This document shows positions 22,480 to 34,870 of a stretch of 64,000 nucleotides of DNA, piece after piece. Source of the DNA: Catonia carolina (lineage: Eukaryota; Arthropoda; Insecta; Hemiptera; Achilidae); the NCBI GenBank assembly GCA_035578175.1, contig JAQMRL010000001.1, positions 372,055,720-372,119,719 on the forward strand, in the 5' to 3' direction. Numbering within the stretch: the stretch's first letter is position 1; every line of letters begins with the position of its first letter. Below the pieces are notes generated by a model that was not told the origin of the DNA, searched no databases, and worked only from the letters and a program-made list of their open reading frames with translations. Position numbers and translations under genes: made by a program.

Positions 22480-23660
22480 GAAAAATAAGATTATTGTTAT
22501 TATTAAAAAATAAGGTTTGCAAAATTTAACAATCCTTACTTAATGAAAACCCTAATTTTAGATGTTTGTTAATTGTTTGAATATTAAGTTCTCTTGTATA
22601 CGAATTAACGAGAACAATATAGTAGTTTCAATTTATTTTCTCAAGCTTTAATACTTAAAATACTATGGTATGATTACAAATTTAATTTTAACAAAGCTAT
22701 TGTACATTCTTTTGTACAGTATTTTTTGGTCTTCTATTTTGAAGAAAATAAGTTTCACTTAAACTTCTGTTACTGACACTTGTTCAGTTAGTTTGAAATT
22801 GAAATTGGATATTTCTTTTGAGATCGATCAACGATAGGTTTCACAATTTGGTGTTTGGTACACAACAACAGGTTTTGCGCCGTCGGTATTGTGTTACTTT
22901 TGTATACTGCGTACATGATGGAAAAACTTCAAATTTATTTGCCTAGGAATAGAAAATGTAAATAGCAAAACAGCTTTCCTACTAGCTCTATATTCACAAA
23001 TATATCAATTGAAAAAACCTTAAATTTAATTTGCTCGTGCATTAAGCTAGCCATAAAACGTTTTTTAATGTTAGGTAGTAAATAAAATTGTTTTTTTTTA
23101 TCATAATATAATAATAATAATTATTATTATTAATATTATAGTGGAATAATTTCCTTATAAAATGAAACCAGGTATATGATTTTTTTGTCTTCTGTAATGA
23201 ACAAACCCGTAGATTTGTGGTTTGCATTAGAAAGGAGATAGGAGGTATGAAACCCATTAGACTAGTATTTCTACTTAGATAGCAAGATTTATGATAGTTG
23301 CAGCAGAAACGTTCTTGCCTGATTTATAGCAACTAGCAGAGTGAATTCTCTAAAATCTCCAAAAACAGTGAAATATGAATTTGGAATGATAGACTTTGGT
23401 ATATACGGATTAGGTAGCGATTATTGAGAACTGTAATAAATATGCGAACAAAGTCTTAAGTATCTTCACATGTGCAATTAATTTATTAATGTTGGCATAC
23501 GTGTAAAAATTGCATCCCTTTCTGTTCATTTTAGAAGTAAATAAATTTATTGTCATTACATGTATTGCTACAATTGAATACTGCACAGAAAATGCTTAAT
23601 TAATATAATGTAGTAAATACAATCATCTAATAATAGGATAACAAAAAACTTGCTATTTAA
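22480..23660. other. AT-rich non-coding stretch
   Basis: No gene is supported. The segment 23095-23135 is nearly self-complementary TAATAATAATTATTATTA sequence. Confidence 0.4.
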
Positions 23661-23986
23661 AATGCCGGGTTAGTCTAGTGGTAAATTCTCGTCGCGAGTC
23701 AGCTGTATGACAGCTGATATACGCAGACGAAGGTTCTACGGTTCGAATCTTAGTAAAGATATTTTTTACGGATTTGAATACTAAATTATAATTACCGGTG
23801 TACTTTGATGGTTGGGATTCATTCAACTAACAATACTCTTTCAGGAATGATCGACCTGAGTCTGTACAGGACTACACCTCATTTAGACATGATACATAAA
23901 TCCTTATCTCATTAGGTCAAATGGGGTTACTTATTGTTCTTAATTGAACAGATTGTAATATACACACATTACGATAAAAAAAATAA
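23661..23986 (+). mobile_element. SINE A, full-length diverged copy
   Basis: The head is GCCGGGTTAGTCTAGTGG with the B box GGTTCGAATCTTAG; the body has TTTTTACGGATTTGAATAC, TGTACTTTGATGGTTGGG, CTTTCAGGAATGATCG and ACAGATTGTAATATACACAC, with an A-rich tail. Confidence 0.8.
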
Positions 23987-24183
23987 TAATTACAAATTGC
24001 AATGTATAAAAATTTTAGTGAAAGAACTTTTATGTTCAAAATTGGAAAGTAATAAACTGGTCAAGTGAAATAGGCTAATGTTTGGATAATCAACTAGCAG
24101 TAAAAAATTGTTTTCTAGTGGACTTAATTTACCAATTAATTATAATAAAGTATATTAAGTGCAGTTTGATATGCTAGATTCTA

Positions 24184-25540
24184 CCGGGTGGCCCATATGT
24201 CGGTTTCCCCAAGAGATAGGACGTTTCTTTTTGATAAGTTGGTAATAATGTAATGTTGGCAGCATCACGTATAACATTCATTAGTTGTCTGTAACAGTGG
24301 TTAGTGTGAGGTACGTCTCCGTGTTGTTACTATTTTTTTCCATCGTAACGGTAGGTACTTTTAAAATGTTTAAAACTGAATAACGAGTTTATATGCTTCA
24401 GTCGTGGTGGAATAATCATAAAAATACTGCTAAAGTACTGGAAGAATTTAGTGATACGTATCCAGGTGTATCGTTACCGGCTCGGCAACATTTACTAAAG
24501 TTAAATAAGAAATTTGAATACACCGGAAGCGTATTAAATGCCCTGAAGTGTGGTCGTCCACAATTGATTTGTAATGACGATAACCTACAAAAGGTTGCTG
24601 AAGCGTTTGTATTCAGTCCTGGTAAATCAACTCGTAAGGCATCTTCTGAACTAACGTTATCACGAACTAGCTAACAAAGATATGCAGGAATTAAAGCCAT
24701 TTCGCCCATCTTTACTCCAAGCGCTTCATGAGGACGATACTGACAGGCGGTTGGAATTCTGTGAGACAGTCGCTATCCATGCAGAAGCCAATCCGAACTT
24801 TTATCGATCAATTTTATGGTCTGATGAGGCATGTTTCAAACTCAATGGATATGTTAATCGGCATAAATGCGTGTACTGGTTGGATAGAAGTCCGCATATT
24901 GTAATTCAAAAAGATCTTAATGTGCCTGGTGTTATGGTATGGGGAGGTATTTCGAGTAATGCACTGATAGGTCCTTATTTTTTTGAGGGAAATGTTAACT
25001 CGGAAAATTACTTTAAAGTGCTGCAGGAAGTAGTATTTCCGGAACTTGAAAACAATCCTGTTTACAATATCCAATCGCTCATCTGGCAACAAGATGGCGC
25101 CCCAGCATCGAAGTTCGTTAGTTTATAAATTCCAAAGTTGACGAATGGATTGGTCGTCGTGGTACAATCGAATGGCCTGCGCGCTCGCCAGACTTAACGC
25201 CATGCGATTTTTCACTGGGTGACATAGTAAAAGAACTAGTTTATTCTTCCAAGCCACAAAACCTGCACGAACTAAAAAGTTTAATTGAAATTGCATTTGA
25301 CTATGTAAATGACGATAAAATATTACAGTTGGAAATTTGTGAATCAGTTTTAAGTCGCTGTATAATGTGTATAGAAAATCGTGGTGGACATTCTGAACAC
25401 TTGCTATAACATTTTTAAGGTAATATAAAAATGTACAGTTAATATAATAAATTTGTTTTTTTTGTCTATAGGTTTCTTATTCCATTAACCTTTCTTCCGA
25501 TTTCCGTAAGTATTGGGAAACTGACATATCGGCCACCCTG
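24184..25540 (+). mobile_element. Mariner-like transposon, copy 1 (plus orientation)
   Basis: The TIRs start GGGTGGCCCATATGTCGG at 24186 and end CGACATATxGGCCACCC-type at 25538, differing at two positions over 24 bp. It encloses a broken transposase. Length (about 1.36 kb) is typical for full-size mariner-like elements. The same family occurs inverted at 37649-39018. TA precedes the left end (24182-24183) but the right TA is altered. Confidence 0.9.
24366..25409 (+). pseudogene. Mariner-like transposase (DDxD), broken
   Basis: Start ATG at 24366; an in-frame TAA at 24381-24383 stands where copy 2 has a Gln codon. The helix-turn-helix region follows (YMLQSWWNNHKNTAKVLEEF, NKKFEYTGSV, CGRPQ), then a stop and frameshift at about 24672-24682. 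The catalytic part has ILWSDEACFKLNG (first Asp), GVMVWGGIS and GPYFFEG, and WQQDGAP (second Asp). A small deletion at about 25112 breaks the frame after GAPA. The frame resumes with FVNSKVDEWIGRRGT and RSPDLTPCDF (third Asp), ending RGGHSEHLL at 25409. At least three lesions make it inactive. Intact relatives catalyse cut-and-paste transposition into TA. Confidence 0.88.
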
Positions 25541-26099
25541 TGTATTTTCTGATTTTTTTTCTGACTTAGGCATTGGGCTTGATGTCATAGTCATATTATA
25601 CCAGTATTGAGAATAGTATACCCGCAGTTCGGAAGTGTTTCTTAGTTCCCAACAAACAAAGCATTTTCTCGATCAAAAAATAAATAATGGCTAATAAAAT
25701 TAGGGGTCGGTAATACAGTAGTAGGCCTATTGCAGTAGTAATAGGCTCACGGCTAAAACGATTTTCTGCTTAAAACGAGGTTTTCGTGAAGTCACTCAAT
25801 TAATGCGGTAAAATACGTGTATATGTTTTCCCTTAATACGCATTCAGTCCCGCCTAATACGCCCTCAAAATTAATGAATATTTTAAAAATAAGTTATGGA
25901 AATTTCGTTATTAGTTACAGTATTTATGTACATATGTATTAGTGGTGCTACTTGTGTGTTTTTTTAAATAAAATGTAATGTTCAAAATAAAGGTATGTAT
26001 CTTTACGTTTATTTATGTAGTACCAATAACCTTTATATTTATTCATATATAATCTACAAATAGTAATATAGAAAATAGTAATATCTAAATAACCTGAAA
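25541..26099. other. AT-rich non-coding stretch
   Basis: No gene or assigned repeat is seen. Confidence 0.4.
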
Positions 26100-26255
26100 A
26101 ATTCTCTTGGCTAGCGCAACTGGCTTCTATGTCAGTTCCCCCTGGTTCGATTCCATAGTTTGATGATTTCTTTTGATATCTTGGTTGTTCATTTTCATTT
26201 GTCACACTTTGCCGTGTCCATTAACATTTTAACATTCAGACTGTTGGATGTAAAC
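26100..26255 (+). mobile_element. SINE B copy, plus strand
   Basis: It reads TGGCTAGCGCAACTGGCTTC and the B box TGGTTCGATTCC, a TTCATTTTCATTTGTCACAC body, and a 3' block CAGACTGTTGGATGTAAAC. The A box region is partly lost. Confidence 0.65.
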
Positions 26256-29200
26256 ACAAAAAATAAAAAATTTCTCAGGCTTTGAGGTTACTTCTTTCAG
26301 AAGGGGAAGGATATTAAAAAGTTATGCACTAATATGTTGGAGTAAATAACGGAGCTATTTTTTCTCCAAGCCTTTATCGGCTCACAACCGCCCCGCCCAT
26401 CATTTTTTCAGGCAGAAAAGATTCAATTTTGATATGTAGATAAGTAAAATGCATTACACTGTATTAGCTGTGTTCCAATAACTGGCGATTGGATTCAATT
26501 TTGTAAAATTGGATTTGTACGTGCAGATTGTGTTTGTTTCTATTTAGCTCATCATTCTGATAAATTGCTAACATAAAAATAAGGTTTTAAAATAATTTTG
26601 TACTTACTACATGCTGCAGTTACCCATTTACCGATAATTGTTTAATCTACTAAAATAGTACGCAAGAGCATTAACAGTTTAGTTAAACGTTTGCATTCAT
26701 TACCAATAAATTTATTTTCAACCTGTCAGTCTAATGTAAATAAATCAATAGCATTTTTTCTTACAACTTCAGCCAACATCACATATTTTCATATAGAGTT
26801 CTCAGTGACAAGCATTTTACGAAGGTTGTAGTTAAACTGTTGTTAAGTTTTTATTATAGCTTTGTAGTTAATAATTACCGAGAATACACAACACTTTTTA
26901 TCTTTGCTTGACGAGTATATATGGTCAATTTCCTATAATATCCTATTGTATCATCGGAAACTATTCTTGAAAATCATCCAATTTAAGCGCTGTATTTTGT
27001 TGATTTGTTGGCGTGACAAGAATTTGAACAGGGTTACTGAGTTATACGCCCAATCAATGTTACTGAAGATTTCAAAGTAACTGTCTAAATGCTGACTATA
27101 TTTTAGTAAGCTAAATTTTTTACTAATTACTTTCTAATAAATCAGAACAATACAGTATCGAACAACGATTTCAGATTTACTGGAATTGTCTAATAATTCA
27201 GGGTAATTTCATCTAGGGTAATTTTTCTACTTGCATAACTTGGTTTTTGTTCAAACAATCTAATGTTGTGATTAGTAGTCTAACATAGCAATCAATGCGA
27301 GTTACAGCTTTTTTAATAATCTTAAGTTTTGCTAAATTAATTTTGTTATACCACCTTAATAATCTCAGTAAATGTAATAAATTAGGAAATTTAATAAAAC
27401 AGGGAAAGCCGTTTTTGAGAAAATTTAATTTTTTAATTTAATTTGGGAGTTTAAGTACCATTAATTTTAGGAATTCAGAGCTAATTTGAGAAATTATTTT
27501 GGGATTCATTGAGAGAATTCTAGTTTCAAATTTCAGCCATATCAGTTTAGTAGTTTTGACCAAATAACAAATAACACACACATACAGAGACATTTTTCTA
27601 ACAGAATAGATTTTTTGGATTTAGCGGTCATAAAACCAATTTAAATCCGAGAATCGGAAATTTTACTCTTCCACGATACCTTCTCACTGAACTGTAAGTA
27701 AAACATAAAAAAAGAAATAATCTGACATTTATAAAATTTATGTCTGCGCGTACATAAAAGAGACCATATAAAAATATGTTAGTATTTTATGTGAGAGATA
27801 GTTAACTTGAAATTATTCATACTTCATATTTATATTTCTGGTAAAATGCTTTGATCTATAACACTTTAATAGGTGACATACAAAATATGTGTGGGTAGAG
27901 CGCATATCACCTGTGGGTATACACAATGTCAGCGCATTTAGTTTTCAGCGTTTGCGCAAACGTATATAGCCTGAAACTTTTGTTGTCTAAACTGTTCAGT
28001 GTTCGGCCGCGCTTCTTAACGTCATGACAAAGATACAGTAGTCCTCATTCCGTAGTGATAAATTAAATTATTTTCGTACTTTATTAAGTACTTTTTAAAC
28101 ATGAATTGAACTTAAATACTTATGAAATATCAAGGTAACTCCATAATAAATTTCTTAAAAATTTTAATTAGTTTATGGTTAAAGTAGAAATAATAGAAAA
28201 AATTTCAGTTCATAAATTAAGAAAAAAACTTGAATTTAAATAGTTGTTTCACCCAATCCATTACTGATTATGAAAGCAATAGACTTATTTTATACTTTTA
28301 TTAAATTGATTATGATTATGATTTATATCAGTAAGATTTACACATAGCAGGCGGCATAAATTTATTGGTAACTCCCACTCGTTCTGCTTGCTTAATATTC
28401 TTTAATATTTTATTTAAAATATTCAGATTATTATTATATTATGGAAAACTCTAACCTTACAATTGTCTAGTAAACTGGTAAATTAGAAAATTAAGCTGTT
28501 GATGTGGCTATAATAAATAATTTAAAAAATCTATTGAAATAATTCGGAGAAGGTTACTTTTTTAATATAAACTTTAAATGTTCCGTAGGAAATTAAATAT
28601 TGTGTTTGCTATCTGAACTGTAGGCCCTAAATTTACGGCAAAGATACAAATTTTCTTACAAATTTAAATTAAGATTCAATTTACTGTAATAATTACAATT
28701 TACTGTACAATTACAGTAAATTTAATCTAAATGTTTACTCCTTGGTAAATTATTACAAAAGTTTTAATTATTTGTTGACAGCACTGAAAAACTTAGTTGT
28801 TGGTTGTTGAATAGACCGATTTGGAAGCAGTTTTAAAATAAAATGAAAAAAATCTGAGAACAAAGCGTCGTCGAACTGAACAACGTTAAAAGAAAAATCG
28901 TAGCACTTTTATTTTCTTTGCTTTTGATTGTATGAAATTTTTTACCTTAAATGCACTTGAAGGTTTTTTATAAAAATCAATACGAACGTGTTTGTTGCAA
29001 AAAAAAATCATAGTTTGGCGTTATACTAAATCGTCAGATTGTAGTCTTCGCTGTGTAACATAATTTTGATAATAAATATTCAACTTTTATCCAGATCACT
29101 ACATTAAGCTTTTATTAATTTTTTCTTAATAGTTATTGATCCATATTGTAACCAAAATATTTTATAAAATCAAAAAAAATCTTATTTTCGTGTTGGATTT

Positions 29201-29344
29201 AAATATTATCTTAGGTAGGCTACTAACAATTTTATTCTTACAAAATATTTATATATATTGTTTTCGATACAAACTTTTCTTATCATTAGTTATCAATTAA
29301 GTACATGATATAAACAAATATTATTTTTTTCATTCCTGTGTGAA
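26256..29344. other. Long AT-rich non-coding region with an old R-D repeat near 27400-27690
   Basis: No gene is supported over 3 kb. The segment 27400-27690 (TTTTTGAGAAAATTTAA, AACACACACATACAGAGACA, TTTTTTGGATTTAGCGGTCAT, AACTGTAAGTAAAA) parallels 35060-35345 and 43970-44280, and looks like a diverged relative of R-B with the same order of blocks. The rest is unclassified. Confidence 0.5.
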
Positions 29345-30040
29345 GTGAAAAATAACACGAATAAACTGCTACTTTCGGTTGACCGATTTTGATGAAAATT
29401 TTTATGTCGGGTCCTCTAGTAGTATTTAACTTAAGTTTCAAGTTCGTACAATGTTCCGTTCCTGAGATATTTTGTTCACACACACAGACACACACAGACT
29501 AATCACTAAAAACATGTTTTTTGGGTACAGGGGGTCTGAGAAAGTTTAGATCCGTTGAAAACTCGATTTTAAAAAAATCAACATGAGAACAATATTTCCC
29601 ATCTTATATTTTCAAATGCTGCCCATAACAGACAAGTGGAGTGTCTAATTATTTTTACTCAATCTGTTCGTTGTAGGGCTAAAATAAATAGTTTTGTTTC
29701 TTATCACATGGTCAGCTAATTAAATGACTGAATCATTTAAGAACAGAAAGGGTAGAGGTGAAAAAGACACTAATCAGAGTTATCTCCTCTGAAAGTAATG
29801 AATGAATTTCATCATACATCCAGACCCTGTGGTGAATGAAGTGAGGGTGTCATTTGCAGAGTGGAAAATATGTGATTTTCAGAGGGCCTGGCTTGCTGAT
29901 AAGCGTACTTTTCCACTCAGTGAGGAAGGCAATTGTAAACCATCTCACTCTTCGCGGTTTACTTAAAACCTCTGCAGGTTCAAACCAGCTTTTCAGCTGA
30001 TGACCTAAACAACATATTCATACAGGCAAGAGAAAGTAAA
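29345..30040 (+). repeat. Repeat R-B, copy 3 (5'-shortened), with R-C inside
   Basis: From GAAAAATAACACGAATAAACTG through GATGAAAATTTTTATGTCGG, GAGATATTTTGTTCACACAC, TTTTTTGGGTACAGGGGG and GAAAACTCGATTTT it follows copy 1 closely. The final R-B block (ATTCATACAGGCAAGAGAAAGTAAA at 30014-30040) is separated from the rest by R-C. Confidence 0.78.
29628..30015 (+). repeat. Repeat R-C, near full-length copy
   Basis: It begins ATAACAGACAAGTGGAGTGTC and follows the 21270-21650 copy throughout, at roughly 85-90% identity by eye. It lies inside the end of R-B copy 3, at a different point from the R-C in copy 2. Confidence 0.78.
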
Positions 30041-31637
30041 AATAGATTCCTTATACATTTCTTTGCAGGACGTACGGTAATCTACTCACCAAATTAAAAT
30101 AAAAGTTTCTAGGCTTATAATTGTAATGATTTCGTGACGAACGAGTGAGATAGTAAGTGGATTTCGTATTTATATAATATAATAATATGAAAATATTTTA
30201 AAAGTTTTTTCTAAAACATGCGATGATAGATTCTGTCCTTCTTTTATGGTATAATAGGTGTTATAATTACATTATAAAATTAATGTATCAGTTCTACCTT
30301 TTATGGTATAATAATATAATTACATATAAAATTATATCAGCTTTAATGTACAAGTCGATAGTAGTTTTAAAATTAGATTCAGGTGTGCTGTAGTCTACTA
30401 ATAAATTATATTGTTGGCTTTAACAAACACTTTTTCAACATAATTAATTATTTTTTAATAAATTGGAAAATATTACTTTAATAAAAATTCCTGTAAAAAT
30501 AACGCACTGTTATTTTATAACAAAACAATACCCTTTCGTTTTACTTCGCATTCACAATAAAATAATGCTTTATTTTATTTACTGATCGTACAACATGGTG
30601 GATTTAAATGTTAAGAACCTTTTTAACTAATCTTAACTTTACAATGTTCAGTACGAAATTATAAATCATCCTTTAGTGTCCAATACCTTAATATTATATC
30701 GATCTAATAAATGAACCGATTTTGAAGCTGTTTCAAAAGAAAGGATAAATTTCTACTAAACTAAGTGTCAAGTAAACTTAAAAAACTTTTGGTTTTATGA
30801 ATTTTTACGTTAAAGGCTGTCACTTTGAATAAATCTATTTTAACCGACTTTTTACAGATTGTTGTAAATTTACAATAAATAAACCGTGGGTGAGAAAACA
30901 TATACAATCCTACAGATTTTTCCATTTCCCTACAGAGTTACTTCTCATCCCGTATCAAAACCATGACCTCTGTTTTCGCCAGTCACCCTCCTCCAAGTTT
31001 CGTGTTTCCATTGCCCGCATCACACCACCCTGCCACGTATTCCGAGGCCTCCCTCTTTTTCTCCTCATCACCGGACAATTATTCAACGCCACTTGAGGCC
31101 ACCTATCCAATATTATCCTTATTACTAATAAAGTTTAAAATATTCTATTCTTTGTTTCTTTAAGGAAAAGGAAAATTAAAAAAATTAATATTAAGAAAAA
31201 TATTAGTCTATTGCTATTTTTATAATAAAATTGTATATTATCAGGCTTAGCCTAAATTAAATTTTACGGTATACTTTGTTGCAGCGGATGATTCAAAAAT
31301 AAAAAAATATTTTCGTGCCTCTGTTAAGGCTTGAAATTAGATAAAAGCTATTAGAAAATTATTTTATCACATAATAGACTGTGTCAAAGAAAATCATTAC
31401 AGCAGGTGTTGAAAAGAGAACCTTTGAAGTTTAACTGGGTTTCACAAGTTCAAATGCAATTTAGTTTAGGGCTCAATTGATGATGTTTTGGTTCAAAAAG
31501 GTTAAGTACATTTTGGTAATGGAATCAAAACAATGTGAACCGGATATAATACACTTTACATAAAATTTATCGTTTATTTCATTCGATAATGTAATGTTAG
31601 TCTACTATCCCATACTTTAGCTACTCACTAGTACCTG
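30041..31637. other. AT-rich non-coding stretch
   Basis: No gene is supported. Two overlapping short frames at 30890-31163 encode a Ser/Pro-rich run without recognisable domain or homologous copy in the window; I do not call them genes. Confidence 0.4.
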
Positions 31638-31772
31638 CTCGTGGAGTAGTGGTCAGGGCAACTGGCTTCTACGCCAGAGAATCCGGGTTTTATTCCTGGT
31701 CAGGTCATCTCTCACTCTTCATCATTTGGATGAGCAGTAATGTGCAAAACATTCGGACGTAAAAAAACTACT
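31638..31772 (+). mobile_element. SINE B copy, plus strand
   Basis: The head is GTGGAGTAGTGGTCAGGGC and ACTGGCTTCTACGCCAG; the B-box-like segment GGGTTTTATTCCTGG leads to CAGGTCA. The body contains CTCACTCTTCATCATTTGG, and the 3' block is GTGCAAAACATTCGGACGT and AAAAAA. Confidence 0.75.
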
Positions 31773-31839
31773 GAATAATTTTATTTCTGTTGTACAGAAT
31801 ACAGAACTACGTTGGGCAAACATTTTGATTTTCAGATTT

Positions 31840-32355
31840 CAATGGGTTTTATAGTTTTATGATCCCCTGAAGCCAAAAAATGGGTTTACAAGTATATTTT
31901 TGTTTGTATCTGTGTGTATGACATGGTTTGTTTGTTCTGGAGCAAAAACTTCAAGACCGATTAGACTAAAATTGGAAAATAATGGATAACTTTCCCAACC
32001 CCAAAAGGGATTTTGAATTTAGCTGCGTAGCAACAAATCTAAGAATAATTTACACCTGTGCAAACACACAAAAACTGATTTTTCCTAAGAAGGATGTACG
32101 TAACAATTACGATTAATCTTTCCTCAATCACTACGTTAGATTACTTACGCTCATTTACATAGCGTAATTGGTATCTTTGAAGAATTCAAGGGGCTTTTCC
32201 CTAATTCAAAAATTTATTTTCTCAAAATTACAGTGGTATATTAGGGCAAAAGGGTATTAGGAAATAAAAGATGCTAAAAAAATTAAAATACTACAAATGC
32301 TTTTTTTAAGTTTTATTTTCCCGACGTTTAATTTGTAATTTTATGTAAACAAAAT
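31840..32355. other. Non-coding; likely inverted R-D relic at 31840-32060
   Basis: On the minus strand this contains a GCTTCAGGGGATCAT-type block and a CAxACACAGATAC patch similar in order to R-D. No gene is supported. Confidence 0.35.
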
Positions 32356-32660
32356 ACCCACCGGGTTGATTTAGTGATAAAGTCGTTGATTTTTGGAAAC
32401 GAAGGTTCCGTGGTTCAAATCTTAGTAAAGGTAATCACTTTTATACGGATTTAACAATATACATTGGTTACCAGTGTAATTTAATGATTGGTGTTCAATT
32501 AATATAACTATCTTAGAAATTATCGACCTGAGTCTGTACAAGCTACACCTCATTTATTTATCATACTCATCATCCTTACCTATCTCATTGGATCTAACTA
32601 GCTTAATGTTTTTAATTTAACAGACTGAAATGTAAGCACATCAGGAATTATAAAAAAATA
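32356..32660 (+). mobile_element. SINE A, diverged copy
   Basis: It has ACCCACCGGGTTGATTTAGTG, the B-box-like GGTTCAAATCTTAG, CTTTTATACGGATTTAAC, GTCTGTACAAG.CTACACCTC and ATTGGATC, ending A-rich. Confidence 0.75.
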
Positions 32661-33808
32661 ATGATCATGTAAAAATACAGAATCAAAATTGGTATTTTCA
32701 GAATTAAATCATTACAGAGCATTTTATAGGAAAAATGTACATTACAAAAATTAAAAATTTTGTAACTTAAGAACGTAATAGCCTACTGTTTGTCCAACGT
32801 TTAAGTTAGAGGCAATTTGTCATTTAATGTACAAAAAAAACACGAATTAAAGTAGGTTTATTATGTTAAGTCATTAATTGAGTTTTTGACCAAATAAACT
32901 TGAAACTATCATGGATAGTTTAAAAAAATAGATGTATAAGAATTTTATTACGTATAGCTTGACAAGATTACCAAGAAATTAGTACGGTTTGCCTCTGCTT
33001 GTAATTTTTTAGGATATTATTGCAAATCGATGACATTCGTTGTTCTTAAAACTTATTAATATTCTATAGGATTTGCATCAGATGAATCATTTTTCAGAGA
33101 TTGACGTATGTTTTCCGGTTAAATGAAGTAGAACTTCCAAATATGTTAATAATAAATGTTAATGAATGCAGCTATTATTTTTAAAAAGATATACCTATTT
33201 ATACTTTATATTAAGTTGATATTTTTAGGACCTTCATTTAATAGAGTAAAGTCATCTGTTGGTATCAAGGTCAACAAGTATATGACAATAAGAAAAAATT
33301 TCCTGAAACCATTGAATTGAGAAAAAATACATGAAATTGATAACATTAATTTTTAATCTTTATTTACAAAAATATGTGTTGTAGGAAGAACCAATATATC
33401 TTAAATATATTGTGTAGGAATGAGAATTTTAAATACCATGTTTCTATATATGGAATTAATACATTACTTTAGTGTCCTAGTTATTAAGTTATAATCGGCT
33501 CAACTACTAGTTTATACAAAACTATTGTAATAAATAGTTATATTATAATTTTAATGAAGTTATAAAACGAAAAAACAGAATTGAGCAAAGTCGATAAACC
33601 TAACTAGTTTTCTCGCTGATCTTTATAATTGCAAATAGTGGCTGAACAAAGCGTGGGTCAAAAAATGCAAAGTTTAAAAGTAGTTTATTTAATTTTTGTT
33701 TCACAGGTTTCTGCTGTCAAGTGTACCTGAAGGCTGTAATTACATAAAAAAATGATTTTCTGTAATTAATGAAATATATTGCGATAAATACGATTTGAGT
33801 AAGTTTAC

Positions 33809-34000
33809 GTGAATTTGAAGAGAACTCACTTCATAGGAAAGTGTCCAATCTTGTCAGGAATAAAAAGGCATTGGTTAGGAAGTCACTTCCTTTCAGAGGA
33901 AGAAGTTATTCCGTGGCTTAAGGATAAAAGTTGGATGAGTTTATATAATAGTATTTGTAAGGAATGCTCAGGATTTTTGTATGGCGCTGGTAATTTTTGA
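33809..34000 (+). pseudogene. Possible mariner-like transposase C-terminal remnant
   Basis: A 63-codon open frame contains WLGSHFLSEEEVIPWLKDKSW and then SLYNSICKECSG. The 'HFxSxEEV...WL' spacing recalls the C-terminal tail of mariner transposases, where a WL helix precedes a final Lys/Trp/Cys segment. No catalytic region, TIR or second copy was found, so this may be chance. Confidence 0.25.
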
Positions 34001-34060
34001 GTACAGTTCTTAGATATAAGAAATAATTATGTATAAAATAATTTTGACTGAATATTACTT

Positions 34061-34075
34061 GGGGGGGGGGGGGGG
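34061..34075 (+). repeat. G15 homopolymer
   Basis: Fifteen consecutive G lie in very AT-rich surroundings. The run can form inter-strand G-quadruplex structures in principle. It may also be a sequencing or assembly weak point. Confidence 0.9.
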
Positions 34076-34417
34076 TATCTCTAATGACGCTTGACTGGAG
34101 CTGCAGAATTGAACTGAATTTTCATATTTGTAATGTATTTGTATAAAGTAAGCGTTAGTGTTGATATATATACATAGGCTATATATAAATTTTTGTTATA
34201 AATTAATATATAATTAAATTATATTATTGTTAATATGTCCATTTGAGTTTCGTTTCAGTTACCAACCGTCAGACGGCTTCATGCCAGTTTGTTTATTTAT
34301 GGATAAAATAGATAAAGTAATAATTCTGTTTTTTTTTAATTCTTATCATTAGCTTAGTTTATAGTGACTACGGTGAGCTGTGCGACTGAAACTGTGGGAT
34401 TTGTCTTATAATTTTTA

Positions 34418-34495
34418 GACCCTAGCCAGGAATCGAAACCGGGACCTCCACGTTGTAGACTAGCGTGCTACTAGTGCGCTACGTAGACGGCCAAT
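34418..34495 (-). mobile_element. tRNA-like SINE head, minus strand
   Basis: The minus strand reads CTACGTAGCGCACTAGTAGC and the B box GGTTTCGATTCCTGGC followed by AGGGTCTA. It resembles the head at 16600. Confidence 0.5.
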
Positions 34496-34537
34496 AGTAA
34501 AATTATTTTTATTTTTTTCTTTGTTAAGATTTACGAG

Positions 34538-34870
34538 ATCCACCGGGTTGGTCTAGAGGTAAAAGTCGTCGCCGTTAGTCAGCTCTTTATCAGTTGATTT
34601 TTGGAGACGTAGGTTCCATGTTTCAAATTTTAGTAAACGTAGTTACTTTTATACGGATTTGAATACTAATAAAGTGGTTACCGGTGTACTTTGATGGTTG
34701 GGATTCAATTAACCGTACTCTATCAGGAATGATCGGCCTGAGACTGTACAAGGCTACACCTCATTTACGTGTCATACATATCAACCTCGTCTCATTGGGT
34801 CATGGGGTTGCTTATTGTTCGTAAATTGAATAGATTCCAACGTAAACACAAATTAGGGATTAAAAAAAGA
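34538..34870 (+). mobile_element. SINE A, full-length copy
   Basis: The head is TCCACCGGGTTGGTCTAGAGG; the B-box region TTTCAAATTTTAG is mutated. The body is complete: CTTTTATACGGATTTGAATAC, TACTTTGATGGTTGGG, CTCTATCAGGAATGATCGG, CTCATTGGGTCATGGGGTTG, with an A-rich tail. Confidence 0.82.

Larger units (their letters stand above)
32661..34417. other. Long AT-rich non-coding stretch
   Basis: No gene is firmly supported. It contains the low-confidence mariner-like remnant at 33809-34000 and a G15 homopolymer at 34061-34075. Confidence 0.4.

Noticed and set aside
30890..31163. Two overlapping 66-68 codon frames rich in Ser/Pro/Phe
   Set aside because: There is no recognisable domain, start context or homologous copy, and the overlapping frames have similar lengths, as expected by chance.
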